A stretch of DNA of 64,000 nucleotides from Novilysobacter_A longmucuonensis (GCF_046600735.1 NZ_JBJMAW010000002.1:310001-374000), one strand, 5' to 3'; numbered from the stretch's first letter, positions 23,609-36,032 are shown. Notes: generated by a model not told the origin, from the sequence alone. Translations and numbers: made by a program.

Positions 23609-24709
23609 ATGATTTTTGAAACCCTCGACACCTACGGCCACGAGCAGGTCGTGTTCTGCCACAACAAGGACGCGGGCCTGAAAGCCATCATCGCGATCCA
23701 CAACACGGTGCTCGGCCCGGCCTTGGGCGGCACCCGCATGTGGCCGTACAAGACCGAGCAGGACGCGCTCGACGACGTGCTGCGCCTGAGCCGCGGCATG
23801 ACCTACAAGAACGCGGTCGCGGGCCTGAACATCGGTGGCGGCAAGGCGGTGATCATCGGCGACCCGGCCACCGACAAGTCCGAGGCGCTGTTCCGCGCGT
23901 TCGGCCACTTCGTCGAGTCGCTCGGCGGGCGCTACATCACCGCCGAGGACGTCGGCATCGATGTCAACGACATGGAGTTCGTCTACCGCGAGACCGAGTA
24001 CGTCACCGGCGTGCACCAGGTCCACGGCGGTTCGGGCGACCCGTCGCCGTTCACCGCCTACGGCGCGCTGCAGGGCCTGATGGCCTCGCTCAACAAGCGC
24101 TTCGGCGACGAGGAAGTCGGCAAGTACGCCTACGCCGTGCAGGGCCTGGGCCACGTCGGCATGGAGTACGTGAAGCTGCTCAAGGAGCGCGGCGCGAAGA
24201 TCTTCGTGACCGACATCAACAAGGGCCTGGTCGACAAGGCCGTGAACGAATACGGCGCCGAGGCCGTGGGCCTGGACGAGATCTACGACGTGCCGGCCGA
24301 TGTCTATTCGCCCTGCGCGCTGGGCGGCACCATCAACGAGCAGACCCTGCCGCGGCTGAAGGCCAAGGTGATCTGCGGCGCGGCCAACAACCAGCTGGCC
24401 AACAACGCCATCGGCGACGAAGTACAGAAGCGCGGCGTGCTGTATGCGCCGGACTACGCGGTCAACGCCGGCGGCGTGATGAACGTGTCGCTGGAAATCG
24501 ACGGCTACAACCGCGAGCGCGCGATGCGCATGATGCGCACCATCTACCACAACCTCGGGCGCATCTTCGAGATCGCCGAGCGCGACGGCATCCCGACCTA
24601 CAAGGCCGCCGACCGCCTGGCCGAGGAGCGCATCGAGGCGATCGGCAAGCTCAAGCTGCCGCTGGGCCGCGCCGCGCCGCGCTTCCAGGGCCGCATCCGC
24701 GGGCACTGA
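23609..24709 (+). CDS. ldh: leucine (Glu/Leu/Phe/Val-type) dehydrogenase
   Basis: A 366-residue NAD-dependent amino acid dehydrogenase that oxidatively deaminates branched-chain amino acids. Matches include GLKAIIAIHNTVLGPALGGT, RGMTYKNAVAGLNIGGGKAV with catalytic Lys79, GGRYITAEDVGIDVNDME and the Rossmann loop QGLGHVGMEY. The start at MIFETLDTYGHEQ was preferred to an ATG 11 codons upstream because family proteins begin there and GGAG precedes it. It is the first step of leucine breakdown and sits ahead of isovaleryl-CoA dehydrogenase in the same direction. Confidence 0.92.
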   Translation: MIFETLDTYGHEQVVFCHNKDAGLKAIIAIHNTVLGPALGGTRMWPYKTEQDALDDVLRLSRGMTYKNAVAGLNIGGGKAVIIGDPATDKSEALFRAFGHFVESLGGRYITAEDVGIDVNDMEFVYRETEYVTGVHQVHGGSGDPSPFTAYGALQGLMASLNKRFGDEEVGKYAYAVQGLGHVGMEYVKLLKERGAKIFVTDINKGLVDKAVNEYGAEAVGLDEIYDVPADVYSPCALGGTINEQTLPRLKAKVICGAANNQLANNAIGDEVQKRGVLYAPDYAVNAGGVMNVSLEIDGYNRERAMRMMRTIYHNLGRIFEIAERDGIPTYKAADRLAEERIEAIGKLKLPLGRAAPRFQGRIRGH

Positions 24710-24852
24710 GCGTTGGACAGTAAGTGACGACGACGGGGCCGAGTGCCCCGTCGTTGTTTGCGGACATCGATAGCCCTCCCCTTCAAGGGGAAGGAGAAGA
24801 GCCACCGGCGGAGCACTCCCGACCCGCCCGATCATTTTCGATAGGAGTCGCC

Positions 24853-26010
24853 ATGCGTCCGTTCCCCCTCGGTGAAGAAATCGACGCCCTGCGCGACGCC
24901 GTGCGCCGTTTCGCCGACGCCGAAATCGCGCCGCGCGCCGAACAGATCGACCACGACAACGAGTTCCCGCAGGAGCTGTGGCCGAAGCTGGGCGAGATGG
25001 GGCTGCTCGGGCTGACGGTGCCGGGCGAATACGGCGGCAGCGAGCTGGGCTACCTGGCCCATCTGGTGGCGATGGAGGAGATCTCGCGCGCCTCCGGCTC
25101 GGTCGGGCTGAGCTATGGCGCGCACTCCAACCTGTGCGTCAACAACCTCTACGCCAACGGCAACGAGGACCAGCGCAACCAGTACCTGCCGAAGCTCTGC
25201 AGCGGCGAGTGGAAGGGCGCGCTGGCGATGAGCGAGCCGGGCGCCGGCTCGGACGTGGTCGGCTCGATGAGCTGCCGCGCCGAGCTTCGTGGCGAGGTCT
25301 GGGTCGCCAACGGCAACAAGATGTGGATCACCAACGGCCCCGAGGCCGACGTGCTGATCGTCTACATGCGCACCGCCGGCAAGGACGCGGGCAGCCAGTG
25401 CATGACCGCCTTCATCGTCGAGAAGGGCATGCCGGGTTTCTCCACCGCGCAGAAGCTCGACAAGCTCGGCATGCGAGGCTCCAACACCTGCGAGCTGGTG
25501 TTCGAGGACTGCGAGATCCCGGCCGCGAACGTGCTGGGCGAGGTCCACGGCGGCGTCAAGGTGCTGATGTCGGGCCTCAACACCGAGCGGCTGGTGCTGA
25601 CGGGCGGGCCGATCGGGCTGATGCAGGCGGCCATGGACATCACCTTGCCCTACGTGCGCGAGCGCAAGCAGTTCGACCAGGCGATCGGGTGCTTCGGGAT
25701 CATGCAGGCCAAGATCGCCGACATGTACACGTCGCTGCAGTCGAGCCGCGCCTTCGGCTACCAGGTCGCGCGCGATTACGACGCCGGCCACAAGAGCCGC
25801 GTCGATGCCGCGTCATGCCTGCTGCAGGCCAGCGAGGCGGCGGTGCAGGTCGGCCTGGAAGCGATCCAGGCGCTGGGCGGCAATGGCTATATCAACGAGT
25901 ATCCGGCCGGGCGGATCCTGCGCGACGCCAAGCTCTACGCGATCGGTGCCGGCACCAACGAGATCCGCCGGATGCTGATCGGCCGCGAGTTGTTCGACGG
26001 CAAGTCCTGA
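24853..26010 (+). CDS. ivd: isovaleryl-CoA dehydrogenase
   Basis: A 385-residue FAD enzyme that oxidises isovaleryl-CoA to 3-methylcrotonyl-CoA, passing electrons to ETF. Acyl-CoA dehydrogenase signatures are clear: GEYGGSELGYLAHLVAMEEI, ALAMSEPGAGSDVVGSM, NGNKMWITNGPEADVLIVYM and QALGGNGYINEYPAGRILRD with the terminal IGRELF. The YGAHSNLCVNN segment is typical of the isovaleryl-CoA branch. ATG 24853 has TAGGAG seven bases before it. It corresponds to LiuA in pseudomonads; here the other liu genes follow within 10 kb. Confidence 0.93.
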   Translation: MRPFPLGEEIDALRDAVRRFADAEIAPRAEQIDHDNEFPQELWPKLGEMGLLGLTVPGEYGGSELGYLAHLVAMEEISRASGSVGLSYGAHSNLCVNNLYANGNEDQRNQYLPKLCSGEWKGALAMSEPGAGSDVVGSMSCRAELRGEVWVANGNKMWITNGPEADVLIVYMRTAGKDAGSQCMTAFIVEKGMPGFSTAQKLDKLGMRGSNTCELVFEDCEIPAANVLGEVHGGVKVLMSGLNTERLVLTGGPIGLMQAAMDITLPYVRERKQFDQAIGCFGIMQAKIADMYTSLQSSRAFGYQVARDYDAGHKSRVDAASCLLQASEAAVQVGLEAIQALGGNGYINEYPAGRILRDAKLYAIGAGTNEIRRMLIGRELFDGKS

Positions 26011-26266
26011 CGGGAACGCCGTGCTGCACCGCCGCCTTGGTTTCGGCCCTCCCCCTTTGGAAAAGGGGATCCAGGGGGATTTGCTGTTGCTCCCGCTTGC
26101 GGCCAATGGCGGGACGCAGTCCAGGCCATTGCACTAGCCCTGCGGTGGCCACACCTCGTTCCTGCCGCCCTTGAGTCGAAACGGAGCGGTTTGCCGCAGT
26201 GCAGCATGCCGCCGCATAATCGAACGGTCCGGCCGTGCGCCGAGCTCTCTCAATCAGGAGTCCCCC

Positions 26267-27442
26267 ATGAGCGATGTTGTCATCGTCGGTGCCAAGCGCA
26301 CCGCCATCGGTTCCTTCCTCGGCCAGTTCACCGGCGTGCCAACCCCGACACTGGGCACCGCCGCGATCGCCGGCGCGCTCGAGCATGCCGGACTCGCGCC
26401 GGACCAGGTCGACGAGGTCGTCATGGGTTGCGTGCTGCCGGCCGGTCTCGGCCAGGCGCCGGCCCGCCAGGCCGCGCTCGGCGCGGGGCTGCCCGACTCC
26501 ACGCCGTGCACCACCATCAACAAGGTCTGCGGCTCGGGCATGAAGGCGATCATGTTCGGCTTCGATGCGATCAAGGCCGGCTCGGCCAGCATCGTCGTCG
26601 CCGGCGGCATGGAGTCCATGACCAACGCCCCGCACCTGCTCAACGGCGCGCGTACCGGCGTGCGCTACGGCAATGCCGAGTTCCTCGACCACATGGCCTT
26701 CGACGGGTTGACCAATCCTTACGACGGCAAGGCCATGGGCGTGTTCGGCGACATGGCGTGCAACAAATACGAGTTCGATCGTGCGGCGCTGGATGCGTTC
26801 TCCGAGGAGAGCGTGAAGCGTGCGCAGGCAGCGCAGGCCGACGGCACATTCAAGGACGAGATCGTCCCGGTCACGGTCAAGAGCCGCAAGGGCGAGGTCG
26901 TGGTCGACACCGACGAGGAGCCCGGCAAGATCGACACCGCGAAGATGCCGGGCCTGCGTGCCGCGTTCGGCAAGGAGGGCGTGCTGACCGCCGCGTCGTC
27001 CTCGAAGATCTCCGACGGCGCCGCCGCCACGGTATTGATGAGCATCGAGGAGGCCAACAAGCGCGGGCTCAAGCCGATCGCGCGGATCGTCGCCCACGCC
27101 GGCCACGCGCAGGCGCCGGAGTGGTTCACCACCGCGCCGGTGCAAGCGATCTCCAAGGTGCTCGACAAAGCCGGCTGGAAGGTCGCGGACGTCGACCTGT
27201 TCGAGATCAACGAGGCCTTTGCGTGCGTCGCGATGGCGCCGATCAAGGACCTGGGCATCCCGCACGAGAAGGTCAACGTGCACGGTGGCGCGGTGGCGCT
27301 GGGCCACCCGATCGGCGCCAGCGGTGCGCGCCTGGTGGTGACTTTGCTCAACGCGCTGCACAAGCGCGGTGGGAAGCGCGGTGTAGCCTCGCTGTGCATC
27401 GGCGGCGGGGAGGCTACCGCGGTGGCGGTGGAACTGCTCTGA
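26267..27442 (+). CDS. acetyl-CoA C-acetyltransferase (thiolase)
   Basis: A 391-residue biosynthetic/degradative thiolase. Nucleophile Cys88 is in TTINKVCGSGMKAIMFG, His347 in GGAVALGHPIGASGARL and the second Cys377 in GVASLCIGGGEATAVAVE. It condenses or cleaves acetoacetyl-CoA, which is the end product of the HMG-CoA lyase branch of leucine degradation after CoA transfer, so its placement makes sense. CAGGAG precedes the ATG. A hairpin (CCCGCCACGGCGGG) follows the stop but lacks a T-run. Confidence 0.92.
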   Translation: MSDVVIVGAKRTAIGSFLGQFTGVPTPTLGTAAIAGALEHAGLAPDQVDEVVMGCVLPAGLGQAPARQAALGAGLPDSTPCTTINKVCGSGMKAIMFGFDAIKAGSASIVVAGGMESMTNAPHLLNGARTGVRYGNAEFLDHMAFDGLTNPYDGKAMGVFGDMACNKYEFDRAALDAFSEESVKRAQAAQADGTFKDEIVPVTVKSRKGEVVVDTDEEPGKIDTAKMPGLRAAFGKEGVLTAASSSKISDGAAATVLMSIEEANKRGLKPIARIVAHAGHAQAPEWFTTAPVQAISKVLDKAGWKVADVDLFEINEAFACVAMAPIKDLGIPHEKVNVHGGAVALGHPIGASGARLVVTLLNALHKRGGKRGVASLCIGGGEATAVAVELL

Positions 27443-27516
27443 AGCCCGCCACGGCGGGCGATGAACCGGCGCGACGCCGTTAACGACGTCTTAACCAAAA
27501 TTACACCTGAACCCGC

Positions 27517-27544
27517 TTGACAGCCGTCGCCGGCTTGTCATGAT
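27517..27544 (+). promoter_or_regulatory. candidate sigma-70 promoter for alanine-rich lipoprotein gene
   Basis: TTGACA (27517-27522), 16-base spacer, CATGAT (27539-27544). It lies about 50 bases before the ATG at 27598. The -35 is a perfect consensus in a very GC-rich neighbourhood. Confidence 0.5.
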
Positions 27545-27597
27545 GCGACCGGCGCGCAGCTGCGCGTTGCCTAACTATAACGACGAGGAATTAAACC

Positions 27598-27954
27598 ATG
27601 ACCATGAATAAGGCACTGCTTGCCCTGGCTGTCGCGTTTGCCATGACCGCTTGCTCGAACGCCGACCGCGCCGCCGATTCGGCCGCCGAAGCATCCGAGT
27701 CCGCTGCCGAGGCCCAGGCCGAGGCTTCGATGGCCGGCACCGGCGACGCTGCCGACGCTGCCCAGGCCGCTGCCGACGCTGCTGCGATGGCTGCCGATTC
27801 GGCCGCGATGGCCGCTGGCAACGCCGCAGGCGAAGGCGTCGAGGGCACCGGTGACGCCGCCGACGCTGCCGCCGACGCCGCCGACGCTGCCGAGCAGGCT
27901 GCGCAGGCTGCCGAGAACGCGGCTGATGCGGGCGAGAACGATCCGGCCAACTGA
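27598..27954 (+). CDS. alanine-rich lipoprotein 1
   Basis: A 118-residue protein: signal LLALAVAFAMTAC with lipobox MTAC, then an almost pure Ala/Asp/Glu/Ser region rich in AADAA and AAEAA motifs, ending GENDPAN. The mature chain should be one long acidic helix, as in Lpp-like or murein-associated lipoproteins, although no Lpp motif is present. GAGGAA lies six bases ahead of the first ATG. A strong terminator follows at 28002. A second protein of the same design follows at 28192. Confidence 0.75.
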   Translation: MTMNKALLALAVAFAMTACSNADRAADSAAEASESAAEAQAEASMAGTGDAADAAQAAADAAAMAADSAAMAAGNAAGEGVEGTGDAADAAADAADAAEQAAQAAENAADAGENDPAN

Positions 27955-28001
27955 TCCTGGCGGGAAACCTGACGGTTTCCGGATACCTCGCAGCAATGAA
28001 G

Positions 28002-28032
28002 ACCGCCGGCAGATCGCCGGCGGTTTTTTTTT
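28002..28032 (+). terminator. rho-independent terminator
   Basis: ACCGCCGG (28002-28009) pairs with CCGGCGGT (28017-28024) around a short loop, followed by nine T residues. It closes the first lipoprotein gene. Confidence 0.9.
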
Positions 28033-28191
28033 GCGTGCAGTTCGTACCTGCGACTATTTGGCTGCTGGCTCACGCCCGCTGCGCTGCGCCGGTGGACGCC
28101 GTCGTCACACCGGGCAAATGCCTGAAGCGGAATATTGCGTCGGCGACAGCGCTCCGGCCTTCAGCACTGCCGACCTACAGGGGATTTTTCC

Positions 28192-28569
28192 ATGAACATC
28201 CAGCTCTACGTCCTGCTCGCCGCCAGTACCCTGGCGCTCGCTTCGTGCAACTCGCCTACCGCCGATCAGGAGGCGGAAGAGGCCGCCGCCCAAGCCGAGA
28301 TCGCCGGCGAACGCGTCGCCTCCGCGGCCAGCTCGGCCAGTGACGCCGCGGTGGCAGGCGCCGAAGCCGCAGCGACCAGTGCGGCCGCTGGCGCCGGTGC
28401 GCTCGCCGCCGCCATGGATGAAGCCGCCGACCCGGTCCAGCAGGCCTACGAGGAAGGCAAGGCCAGTGCGGCCCGCGCGATCGGCGAGGCCGCCGATGAG
28501 GTGTCGGCCGAAATGCACGAGGAACAGGCCGAAGCCGAGGCCGAAGCGGCGACGCAACGACACGACTGA
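28192..28569 (+). CDS. alanine-rich lipoprotein 2
   Basis: A 125-residue protein: signal LYVLLAASTLALASC with lipobox, then an Ala/Glu-rich helical chain (EEAAAQAEIAGERVASAASS, a Gly-Ala stretch, then AEMHEEQAEAEAEAATQRHD). Composition and length match the neighbour at 27598, so they are probably distant paralogues, though with little position-by-position identity. CAGGGG precedes the ATG. Presumably an envelope protein; no function known. A REP unit follows the stop at 28585. Confidence 0.72.
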   Translation: MNIQLYVLLAASTLALASCNSPTADQEAEEAAAQAEIAGERVASAASSASDAAVAGAEAAATSAAAGAGALAAAMDEAADPVQQAYEEGKASAARAIGEAADEVSAEMHEEQAEAEAEAATQRHD

Positions 28570-28584
28570 TGGCCACCACGTCCC

Positions 28585-28607
28585 TGTAGGAGCGGCTTCA
28601 GCCGCGA
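28585..28607 (+). repeat. single REP unit, TGTAGGAGCGGCTTCAGCCG
   Basis: One copy of the dominant REP family of this genome, downstream of the second lipoprotein gene. A near-identical unit with one change (TGTACGAGC) lies at 30379-30401 after the carboxylase gene. Confidence 0.85.
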
Positions 28608-28760
28608 ACCCCAACCGATGTGCCGACGCGATCCACACCGCGTCGAAACCGCCTCTGCCTGGAGCCTCCTGCAGCGCACCGCGGCTTACCGGCATGCTTT
28701 GGAATTTCTGGTTCGGTCGACAGGTATGGTTTCATTCCCGCTTTAACGATGGCGCCGCGC

Positions 28761-30371
<1,611 letters not shown>

Positions 30372-30592
30372 CCAGCCCTGTACGAGCGGCTTCAGCCGCG
30401 AGCCTTTCGCCCAGGCCGCGCAGGAGCCACCCTCGATGCCACGCTCAGCGCCGATCACCCACGTGATCGCCACATGAACGCCGGCGACAGGCGTCGTTTT
30501 TTTGACGCAGCGCATGAACCGGCGACCCGCGGCGCTGCTAGCCTCGGGATCCCCCGCCTGCACATCGGGCCCAACTCGAGGACATACCGCAC

Positions 30593-31168
30593 ATGGCGAT
30601 CTTCAACCAATCCAGCTCTTCCAAGCGCGAGACCGCTCCGCCGCCGTCGCCGCCTTCCGCCGATTCGGCGCTCAAGAAAGAGGCCACTCCCGAATCGGAG
30701 TTCTCGTACAACCCGGCCGCGACGCCGGCGGCGAGCGCCAAGCCTGTAGCGGCCAGCCGCCCGGCCGAGCGCGAGGCCAAGGAGTCGCTGATCGCCTCCG
30801 ACCTGACGATCGAGGGCAAGATCGAGGGCGCCGGCCACATCCGCATCGCCGGCCGCTTCAAGGGCGACGTGCACGTGCAGGGCGACCTGACCATCGAGCA
30901 CGGCGCCAAGCTGACCGGCGGCGTGCGCGCACGCAAGGTCACCATCGCCGGCGAACTCGACGGCAACATCGAGGCCGCCGAGAGGGTCGAACTGCTCGAC
31001 GCCGGCGTGATGGTCGGTGACGTCAAGGCCGGCGTTTTGATTGTCGCGGCGGGCTCGAAGATGCGCGGCCAAGTCGAGTTCGGCTGGGACGAGAAGGACG
31101 CCGGTGGCAGGTCGCAGGGCAGCCGGAAAACCGAAGGCAGCACCGCGGAGTCCGGCGCCAGCGCATGA
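30593..31168 (+). CDS. bactofilin family protein
   Basis: A 191-residue polymer-forming cytoskeletal protein. The bactofilin core (residues about 65-165) reads SLIASDLTIEGKIEGAGHIR, IAGRFKGDVHVQGDLTIEHG, KVTIAGELDGNIEAAERVEL and SKMRGQVEF, the repeating right-handed beta-helix pattern. The N- and C-termini are Pro/Ser/Ala-rich and disordered, as usual. Bactofilins form filaments that anchor cell-wall enzymes or define cell shape. It is coupled to a zinc-ribbon gene by an ATGA overlap. Its placement inside a leucine catabolism cluster is probably incidental. Confidence 0.9.
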   Translation: MAIFNQSSSSKRETAPPPSPPSADSALKKEATPESEFSYNPAATPAASAKPVAASRPAEREAKESLIASDLTIEGKIEGAGHIRIAGRFKGDVHVQGDLTIEHGAKLTGGVRARKVTIAGELDGNIEAAERVELLDAGVMVGDVKAGVLIVAAGSKMRGQVEFGWDEKDAGGRSQGSRKTEGSTAESGASA

Positions 31169-31560
31169 GCACACTGCGTCCAGGCGCCGCGCGCCCGGGC
31201 GCGGCGCGTCCGGGCAGCCCGGGCGCGACCCGCCCCTGCCCGCATTGCAAGACCACGATCCTGGAAAGCGCCAGCGTCTGCCCGGCCTGCAAGCATCACC
31301 TGCGGTTCGACTCGGCCCCGACGCAGGCCCGCGCGAGCGTGCCGCTGCAGGTCGAGGGCACGATCCGGCATCCGCCGAACGAGGCGGCGTGGGAATATTC
31401 GATGGTGTTGTCGATCCGCAACGAACGCGGTGAAGAGATCGACCGCAAGGTGATCGGCGTCGGCGCGCTGCAGGCGGGCCAGTCGCGCACGTTCAGCCTC
31501 GCGGTCGAGGTGACCGAAGCCCGCGGCGCGAAGCCGGCCAAGGGATTGCTGAAGAGGTAA
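31165..31560 (+). CDS. zinc-ribbon protein coupled to bactofilin
   Basis: A 131-residue protein. After a Pro/Gly/Ala/Arg-rich start it has a C4 zinc ribbon, CPHCKTTILESASVCPAC, then a beta-rich domain (VPLQVEGTIRHPPNEAAWEY and SMVLSIRNERGEEIDRKVIG) ending in a basic AKGLLKR. The start codon overlaps the bactofilin stop. Comparable bactofilin/zinc-ribbon pairs occur in related bacteria, but the function is unknown. It may bind the filament or modulate its assembly. Confidence 0.7.
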   Translation: MSTLRPGAARPGAARPGSPGATRPCPHCKTTILESASVCPACKHHLRFDSAPTQARASVPLQVEGTIRHPPNEAAWEYSMVLSIRNERGEEIDRKVIGVGALQAGQSRTFSLAVEVTEARGAKPAKGLLKR

Positions 31561-31650
31561 GTTCGTCGCGGCGGCCCCTGGTGCTCCCTCACAGGCGGCA
31601 CGACCGCCGACTCACTATCATCGACGGTCCCCGCAACCGACGGACCGCCC

Positions 31651-32433
31651 ATGACCCACCCGCTGCTGAACCTGCGCGACGGCCCGATCGCGCGGCTGCG
31701 CCTGACCCGCCCCGAGGTCCACAACGCCTTCGACGCGATGCTGATCGCGGCGCTGACTGGCGCGCTGGAGGCGCTTGCCGGCGACGACGACATCCGCGTG
31801 GTGGTGCTGGAGGGCGACGGCGCCTCGTTCTCCGCCGGCGCCGACCTCAACTGGATGCGCGGCATGGCCGCCGCCAGCGAAGCGGACAACCGCGACGACG
31901 CCCTCGCCCTGGCCCGGCTGATGCGCACGCTCGACGAGCTGCCCAAGCCGACCATCGCCCGCGTGCACGGCGCGGCGTTCGGCGGCGGCGTCGGGCTGGT
32001 GGCGTGCTGCGACATCGCCATCGGCACCCCGCAGGCGAAGTTCGGACTGACCGAAAGCAAGCTCGGGCTGCTGCCGGCGGTGATTTCGCCGTACGTGATC
32101 GACGCCATCGGCGCCCGCCAGGCGCGACGCTGGTTCGCCAGCGCCGAGATCTTCGATGCCGCCGAGGCGCAGCGCATCGGGCTGCTGCACGAAGTGGTGG
32201 AGGCCGACGCGCTGGACGCCACGATCCAGCGCCAGATCGCCCTGCTGCTCAAGGCCGGCCCGCACGCGGCCGCGCAGGCGAAATCACTGGTGCGCCAGGT
32301 CGCCGCACACAGCGACCGCGACCGCCACGATGCCGACAACGCCGCGTTGATCGCGCAATTACGAGTCTCCGCAGAAGGCCAGGAAGGACTTAGCGCGTTT
32401 CTGGACAAGCGCAAACCGGGCTGGTGCAGTTGA
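31651..32433 (+). CDS. liuC: methylglutaconyl-CoA hydratase (enoyl-CoA hydratase family)
   Basis: A 260-residue crotonase-fold enzyme. The oxyanion-hole segments are FSAGADLNWMRGMA and VHGAAFGGGVGLVACCDIAI; the catalytic region is FGLTESKLGLLPAVISPYVI. The ADLNWM sequence is the mark of the methylglutaconyl-CoA hydratase subgroup (LiuC/AUH). It hydrates 3-methylglutaconyl-CoA to HMG-CoA, acting between the carboxylase and the lyase encoded on either side. ATG 31651 lies in a good family position. Confidence 0.9.
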   Translation: MTHPLLNLRDGPIARLRLTRPEVHNAFDAMLIAALTGALEALAGDDDIRVVVLEGDGASFSAGADLNWMRGMAAASEADNRDDALALARLMRTLDELPKPTIARVHGAAFGGGVGLVACCDIAIGTPQAKFGLTESKLGLLPAVISPYVIDAIGARQARRWFASAEIFDAAEAQRIGLLHEVVEADALDATIQRQIALLLKAGPHAAAQAKSLVRQVAAHSDRDRHDADNAALIAQLRVSAEGQEGLSAFLDKRKPGWCS

Positions 32434-32478
32434 GCCTCACCACAGCCCACGGCAAACGCAGGACGCGGATCAACACGG

Positions 32479-32931
32479 ATGGACACGGATAAAAGCAGAA
32501 TCATCGAGAAGGCGCTGACCGACAAGGTCATCGGCGGTTTTTACGCGGTCTACAATGAGCTGGGTGCCGGTTACCTGGAAAGCGTCTATGAAAACGCGTT
32601 GGTGATTGCGCTCGCGGAAGCGGGACTGGCGGTGGCGCAGCAGGCGGCGCTCAAAGTCCGGTTCCGCAGCCACGTCGTTGGCGAGTTCAGAGTGGATCTA
32701 TTGGTCGAGGGCAGATTGATCGTTGAGGTCAAGGCGGTATCGCAGTTGGCCCCTGCCCACGAAGTGCAATTGGTCAATTACCTGAAGAGCTCAGGCATAG
32801 CCCTAGGACTGCTGCTGAATTTCGGCCCACGCCCAAATTTCAAACGTCGAATCCTGAGTCCAGCACTCCCAACCTCAGACAGCCGGCAAGCAAGTCCCTC
32901 CACGCCGACGTATACCCACCACTTGCCCTAG
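32479..32931 (+). CDS. GxxExxY family protein (PD-(D/E)XK nuclease-like)
   Basis: A 150-residue protein with the signature NELGAGYLESVYENAL (G-x-x-E-x-x-Y) followed by FRVDLLVEGRLIVEVKAV, in which Asp and E-V-K form the PD-(D/E)XK metal site, and HEVQLVNYLKSSGIALGLLL. Such genes are sporadic, laterally mobile and often inserted within unrelated operons; some derive from intervening sequences in rRNA genes. Here it interrupts liuC and liuD. The C-terminal tail (PTSDSRQASPSTPTYTHHLP) is low complexity. Its role is unknown. Confidence 0.82.
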   Translation: MDTDKSRIIEKALTDKVIGGFYAVYNELGAGYLESVYENALVIALAEAGLAVAQQAALKVRFRSHVVGEFRVDLLVEGRLIVEVKAVSQLAPAHEVQLVNYLKSSGIALGLLLNFGPRPNFKRRILSPALPTSDSRQASPSTPTYTHHLP

Positions 32932-32980
32932 GCTGTTCCTGCTTTATCCGCCCTTTTTCGCTCTGATCCGCGTCAAAAAA

Positions 32981-35038
<2,058 letters not shown>

Positions 35039-35064
35039 ACATGCGTGCCACGCCCGCGAACCGT

Positions 35065-35122
35065 GGAACCGAGCTTGCTCGGCTGCATTGTCGCGGAGAA
35101 GAGCAGCCGAGCAAGCCCGGCG
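35065..35122 (+). repeat. GAGCTTGCTCGGCT-type inverted repeat
   Basis: CCGAGCTTGCTCGGCTG (35069-35085) and inverted CAGCCGAGCAAGCCCGGCG (35104-35122) lie between liuD and liuE. The same family occurs at 38708-38775, at 57770-57832 and inside hisH at 52404-52470. Confidence 0.75.
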
Positions 35123-35138
35123 TCGCGGGTGCGCGGTG

Positions 35139-36032
35139 ATGGGCAACCACGTCCGCATCGTCGAAGTCGGCCCGCGCGACGGGCTGCAGAACGAGAAGAC
35201 GCTGGTCGCCTCCGCCGACAAGATAGAGCTGATCGACCGGCTCTCGGCGACCGGGCTGAAAAGCATCGAGGCGACCAGCTTCGTCAGTCCCAAGTGGGTG
35301 CCGCAGCTGGCCGACGCCGCCGAGGTGTTCGCCGGCATCACGCGCAGGCCCGGCGTGCAGTACCCGGTGCTGGTGCCCAACGAGCGCGGCTACGAGCGCG
35401 CGCGCAGCGTCGGGGTCGAGGAGATCGCGGTGTTCACCGCCGCCTCGGAGGCGTTCAACAAGACCAACATCAACGCCTCCATCGACGAGTCGCTGGCGCG
35501 GTTTGCGCCGGTGCTCCAGCGTGCTCGCCAGGACGGGGTGCGGGTGCGCGGCTACGTCTCCACCGTGCTCGGCTGCCCGTACCAGGGCGAGGTGCCGCTG
35601 GCCGACGTGGTGCGCGTGGCAAGTTCGCTGCACGCGATGGGCTGCTATGAGGTCTCGCTCGGCGACACCATCGGCATCGGCACGCCGCACCAGGCGCGCG
35701 CAATGCTGCGGGCGGTCGCCGCGGAACTGCCGATATCGGCGCTGGCGGTCCACTTCCACGACACTTACGGGCAGGCGCTGTCGAATATCCTGGCGTGCCT
35801 GGAGGACGGCGTGGCGGTGATCGACTCGGCGGTGTCCGGCGCCGGTGGCTGCCCGTACGCCAAGGGCGCCAGCGGCAACGTCGCCAGCGAAGACGTGGTG
35901 TACATGCTGCACGGCCTCGGCCTGGACACCGGCATCGACCTGGACGCGCTGGCCGAAACCGGCCGCTGGCTCGCCGCCAGGCTTGGCCGCGAGACCGGCA
36001 GCAAGGTCGGCAGGGCGCTGGCGGCGGCATGA
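35139..36032 (+). CDS. liuE: hydroxymethylglutaryl-CoA lyase
   Basis: A 297-residue TIM-barrel enzyme that cleaves HMG-CoA to acetyl-CoA and acetoacetate, the last step of leucine breakdown. The DRE-TIM start IVEVGPRDGLQNEKTLVAS, IEATSFVSPKWVPQLADA, VHFHDTYGQALSNILACLED and the signature SAVSGAGGCPYAKGASGNVA with the active-site Cys are all present. MGNHVRIVEV was chosen as start. Its stop overlaps the start of the PAS/GGDEF/EAL gene by four bases (ATGA). Confidence 0.94.
   Translation: MGNHVRIVEVGPRDGLQNEKTLVASADKIELIDRLSATGLKSIEATSFVSPKWVPQLADAAEVFAGITRRPGVQYPVLVPNERGYERARSVGVEEIAVFTAASEAFNKTNINASIDESLARFAPVLQRARQDGVRVRGYVSTVLGCPYQGEVPLADVVRVASSLHAMGCYEVSLGDTIGIGTPHQARAMLRAVAAELPISALAVHFHDTYGQALSNILACLEDGVAVIDSAVSGAGGCPYAKGASGNVASEDVVYMLHGLGLDTGIDLDALAETGRWLAARLGRETGSKVGRALAAA

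Noticed and set aside
23558..24835. 425-codon open frame antisense to leucine dehydrogenase
   Set aside because: Shadow of a clearly identified gene; no conserved motif.
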